Positions 5,474 to 7,382 of a stretch of DNA of 7,382 nt are shown here, in pieces. The notes under the pieces were generated by a model, which was not told where the DNA came from, did no database searches, and saw only the letters and a list, made by a program, of their open reading frames with translations. A program made the position numbers and the translations under genes. Numbering within the stretch: the stretch's first letter is position 1; each line of letters begins with the position of its first letter. Where the stretch lies: the NCBI GenBank assembly GCA_003484395.1, contig DNCV01000027.1, positions 904 through 8,285 on the forward strand. The letters are read 5' to 3'. The stretch comes from Dehalococcoidia bacterium (lineage in GTDB: Bacteria > Chloroflexota > Dehalococcoidia > GIF9 > UBA5629).

Positions 5474-5485
5474 ATGATTAATCAT
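5474..5485. promoter_or_regulatory. Perfect 12-bp palindrome overlapping the hypA start
   Basis: ATGATTAATCAT reads identically on both strands. It runs from about +8 of the predicted transcript into the first two bases of the hypA ATG. With no loop it cannot form an RNA hairpin, so a protein-binding site is the likelier function if it has one. Confidence 0.4.
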
Positions 5486-5855
5486 GCATGAGCTTTCGAT
5501 TACGCAGGACATCCTCAACATCGCACTCCAGGAAGCAAAAAACGCACATGCCTGCAAGATCAATAAAATCTCTATTGTCGTCGGGCAGGCATCTGGCATA
5601 GTGCCCGATTCGGTGCAATTTTGCTTCGATGAGATGAAAAAGGGAAGCATTGCCAACGAGGCTTCGCTTGATTTCACCATCGTGCCCACACAGGTGAAAT
5701 GCAGGCGTTGCCAGCATGTTTCCAGCCCGAAAGATATCATCTGGATGTGCGACAAGTGCGGCAGCGGAGAGGTGGATATCATCGCCGGACGGGAGCTCTA
5801 CCTAAACAGTATCGAAGCGGAACAGGAAGAAGCATATGAAAATAGAAGTAGTTAA
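5484..5855 (+). CDS. hypA: Hydrogenase nickel-insertion protein HypA
   Basis: This 123-residue nickel metallochaperone works with HypB to deliver Ni to the hydrogenase large-subunit precursor. The invariant N-terminus MHELSI supplies the Ni ligands (N-terminal amine and His2). The structural zinc site is two CxxC pairs, C73-x2-C76 and C89-x2-C92 (VKCRRC and MCDKCG). GQASGIVPDSVQFCF (34-48) fits the family core. The C-terminus after VDIIAGREL carries a short acidic tail (about 110-119). The ATG at 5484 is fixed by the need for His2; only a weak AGG lies upstream. Its last 20 bp overlap hypB in another frame, implying translational coupling. Confidence 0.96.
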   Translation: MHELSITQDILNIALQEAKNAHACKINKISIVVGQASGIVPDSVQFCFDEMKKGSIANEASLDFTIVPTQVKCRRCQHVSSPKDIIWMCDKCGSGEVDIIAGRELYLNSIEAEQEEAYENRSS

Positions 5856-6489
5856 AAATATCCTCGATGCCAATGCCGTCATCGCACAGAAAAATAAGAG
5901 TCTGTTCGATCAGCACCATGTCACTGTTATCAACATTATGTCATCTCCAGGAGCGGGAAAAACAAGTGCGATACTGGAGACGGCACGAAGGCTGAAAGAT
6001 AAGATGAAGATCGGGGTCATCGAAGGAGACCTCGCCTCCCAGGTCGATGCCGAGAAGGTGAAAAAGGAACATCTCCCCGTCGTCCAGATCAATACCGGCA
6101 GCGGCTGCCATCTCGATGCCAATATGATCAGCCACGCTATGCAAAATCTGCCGCTGAAGGATATCGACCTGCTGTTAATCGAGAATATCGGCAATCTGGT
6201 CTGCCCATCAGCATATATTCTCGGAGAACACAAGAGAGTGATCATCTCCAGCGTGCCTGAAGGCGATGATAAACCGTTAAAGTATCCCATTATTTTTGTG
6301 GACGCCGATGCTGTGATTATCAATAAGGTAGACCTCAAAGCATATCTGAAATTCGATATGGATGCGTTCAAGAAAGCCGTCAAAAACATCAACCCGAAGA
6401 TCAGCTTTTTCGAGGTATCCTGCACTACCGGCGCAGGCCTTGACGAATGGTGTTCATGGCTCACGGCTGCCAGTAAACGCAAAAGCTGA
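5836..6489 (+). CDS. hypB: Hydrogenase nickel-incorporation GTPase HypB
   Basis: This 217-residue SIMIBI-class GTPase drives nickel transfer from HypA to the hydrogenase. The P-loop is SSPGAGKT (36-43), followed by EGDLASQVDAEKV (63-75) and the guanine-specifying NKVD (163-166). The metal site at the G-domain dimer interface is present: C91-H92 (GSGCHLDA) and C123 (NLVCPSA). KPLKYPIIF (146-154) and CTTGAGLDEW (196-205) are also typical. It lacks both the N-terminal CxxCGC high-affinity Ni motif of E. coli HypB and the His-rich nickel-storage stretch of some other HypBs; only a single HH occurs, at 27-28. AGGAAGA (5824-5830) precedes the ATG. It overlaps hypA by 20 bp and is followed 33 bp later by hypF. 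Confidence 0.96.
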   Translation: MKIEVVKNILDANAVIAQKNKSLFDQHHVTVINIMSSPGAGKTSAILETARRLKDKMKIGVIEGDLASQVDAEKVKKEHLPVVQINTGSGCHLDANMISHAMQNLPLKDIDLLLIENIGNLVCPSAYILGEHKRVIISSVPEGDDKPLKYPIIFVDADAVIINKVDLKAYLKFDMDAFKKAVKNINPKISFFEVSCTTGAGLDEWCSWLTAASKRKS

Positions 6490-6522
6490 TATACCTCATT
6501 TCTCCCTGAAAGATGTGCATAC

Positions 6523-7382
6523 ATGGCAACGACTCAAACAGAACTGGCGATAATAGATATACGTGGTGTTGTCCAGGGCGTCGGGTTTCGTCCCTTCGTC
6601 TACCAGCTTGCCTCCCGGCACAAGCTGAACGGATGGGTGCGCAACACATCGGAAGGCGTCAGCATTGAGATCGAGGGCGCCAGAGCTATTCTGGACCGTT
6701 TTGTCATCGAATTGCGTGAGCAAGCGCCGCCGATGGCACGGATAGAATCCCTGACTGCCGCGTTTCAAGAACCGTCAGGCTATCAAAAATTCGAGATAAG
6801 AGACAGCATCAGCGAACAGGGGAAATACCAGTTGATCTCGCCCGATATAGCAACCTGCCATGAATGTCTCGCAGATATTATCGATAGACAGAACAGACGC
6901 TTTCATTACCCCTTTACCAACTGCACCAACTGCGGGCCGCGATTTACCATCATCGAAGATATCCCCTATGACCGGCCGAAGACAACGATGCGCCATTTCG
7001 TCATGTGTCCTGAATGCAAACAGGAATATGAAGACCCTTCGAACCGGCGCTTCCATGCACAGCCGAACGCCTGCCCTACATGCGGACCGCAGCTCAAATT
7101 GCTCGATGCAACAGGACACGAGCTCCCCTGCGACAACGCCATTGAGAAAAGCTGTTCATTACTCAATGATCAAGCAATCATAGCGATCAAGGGGCTGGGG
7201 GGATTCCTGCTTGCCTGCGATGCAACAAATACACGAGTTGTAGAAAAACTGCGCCAGCGTAAACAGCGGCCGTGTAAACCCTTCGCCGTTATGGTGGCAA
7301 CTGTAGAGGAGGCGGAAAAACATTGTCTCCTCAGCGATGCAGAAAGAAGCATGCTTCTCTCACCGCAAAGCCCGATTGTGCT
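6523..7382 (+). CDS. hypF: Carbamoyltransferase HypF, N-terminal part (3' end cut by window)
   Basis: The open frame begins at ATG 6523 and runs off the window after 286 complete codons; full HypF proteins are about 750 residues. HypF uses carbamoyl phosphate and ATP to carbamoylate the C-terminal Cys of HypE, the precursor of the active-site CN ligands. Domain order is visible. An acylphosphatase domain (about 7-95) has GVVQGVGFRPF with catalytic R23 and N41 in NTSEG. A double zinc finger has four CxxC pairs at 112/115, 134/137, 162/165 and 184/187. The start of the YrdC-like domain has IKGLGGFLLACDA (222-234) and LRQRKQRPCKPFAVM (243-257). The position usually held by His in GGFHLACDA is Leu229. 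The Kae1-like domain lies beyond the edge. Only a weak ribosome-binding site precedes the start. Confidence 0.95.
   Translation, partial: MATTQTELAIIDIRGVVQGVGFRPFVYQLASRHKLNGWVRNTSEGVSIEIEGARAILDRFVIELREQAPPMARIESLTAAFQEPSGYQKFEIRDSISEQGKYQLISPDIATCHECLADIIDRQNRRFHYPFTNCTNCGPRFTIIEDIPYDRPKTTMRHFVMCPECKQEYEDPSNRRFHAQPNACPTCGPQLKLLDATGHELPCDNAIEKSCSLLNDQAIIAIKGLGGFLLACDATNTRVVEKLRQRKQRPCKPFAVMVATVEEAEKHCLLSDAERSMLLSPQSPIV

Noticed and set aside
5910..6524. A 204-codon open frame on the minus strand opposite hypB
   Set aside because: It is the antisense shadow of hypB, which has full family motifs. The antisense product shows no recognisable domain and has no ribosome-binding site.
6775..7119. 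Open frames on both strands within 6496-7352
   Set aside because: All overlap the unmistakable HypF coding frame (four CxxC zinc-finger pairs, acylphosphatase and YrdC motifs). They are frame shadows.
1..7382. CRISPR arrays, insertion sequences, tRNA or rRNA genes, phage or defence genes
   Set aside because: No spaced direct repeats, transposase frames, terminal inverted repeats or cloverleaf/rRNA-like stretches were seen. The window is almost fully occupied by housekeeping and hydrogenase-maturation genes.

Overview
The window holds ordinary bacterial housekeeping genes plus one end of a [NiFe]-hydrogenase maturation locus. Base composition is balanced and gene density is high. The gene content (hypABF with a dedicated hydrogenase protease, and a low-potential 2[4Fe-4S] ferredoxin) points to an anaerobe that uses H2. 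The look of the ferredoxin, the zinc-ribbon protein and the HypF suggests something like Dehalococcoidia (Chloroflexota). That placement is inference from remembered family resemblance and is not proven by this sequence.

Layout: (1) 1-152, minus strand: the N-terminal part of a small zinc-ribbon protein, cut by the window edge. (2) 153-373: a divergent, AT-rich intergenic region with a candidate promoter in each direction, a repeated 12-mer and a foldable leader. (3) 374-3228, plus strand: a HI0933/YhiN-type flavoprotein, then a YggS-type PLP-binding protein, then proC. The last two are only 2 bp apart. (4) 3252-3284: a perfect 14-bp hairpin between convergent genes. (5) 3306-4703, minus strand: rsmD and coaD overlapping by 4 bp, then a ferredoxin with its own good promoter. 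(6) 4797-5252, minus strand: a hydrogenase maturation endopeptidase. (7) 5253-5483: a divergent control region with two strong sigma-70-like promoters, a homopurine tandem repeat, a dyad and a palindrome at the hypA start. (8) 5484-7382, plus strand: hypA, hypB and hypF, with hypF running off the end.

How the genes fit together: HypF (with HypE, not in this window) makes the CN ligands of the active-site iron. HypA and HypB insert nickel. The endopeptidase then trims the C-terminus of the large subunit once nickel is in. Divergent transcription of the protease and hypABF from a shared 231-bp region would allow joint control. No hydrogenase structural gene lies in the window, so the substrate must be encoded elsewhere. 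YggS and ProC form the widespread PLP-homeostasis/proline-synthesis pair. RsmD and CoaD form the equally widespread rRNA-methylation/coenzyme A pair.

I found no previously undescribed multi-gene system here. The items most worth a second look are regulatory: apparently leaderless starts on the first genes of transcripts, the structure of the hyp divergent region, and the repeated elements at 153-373.
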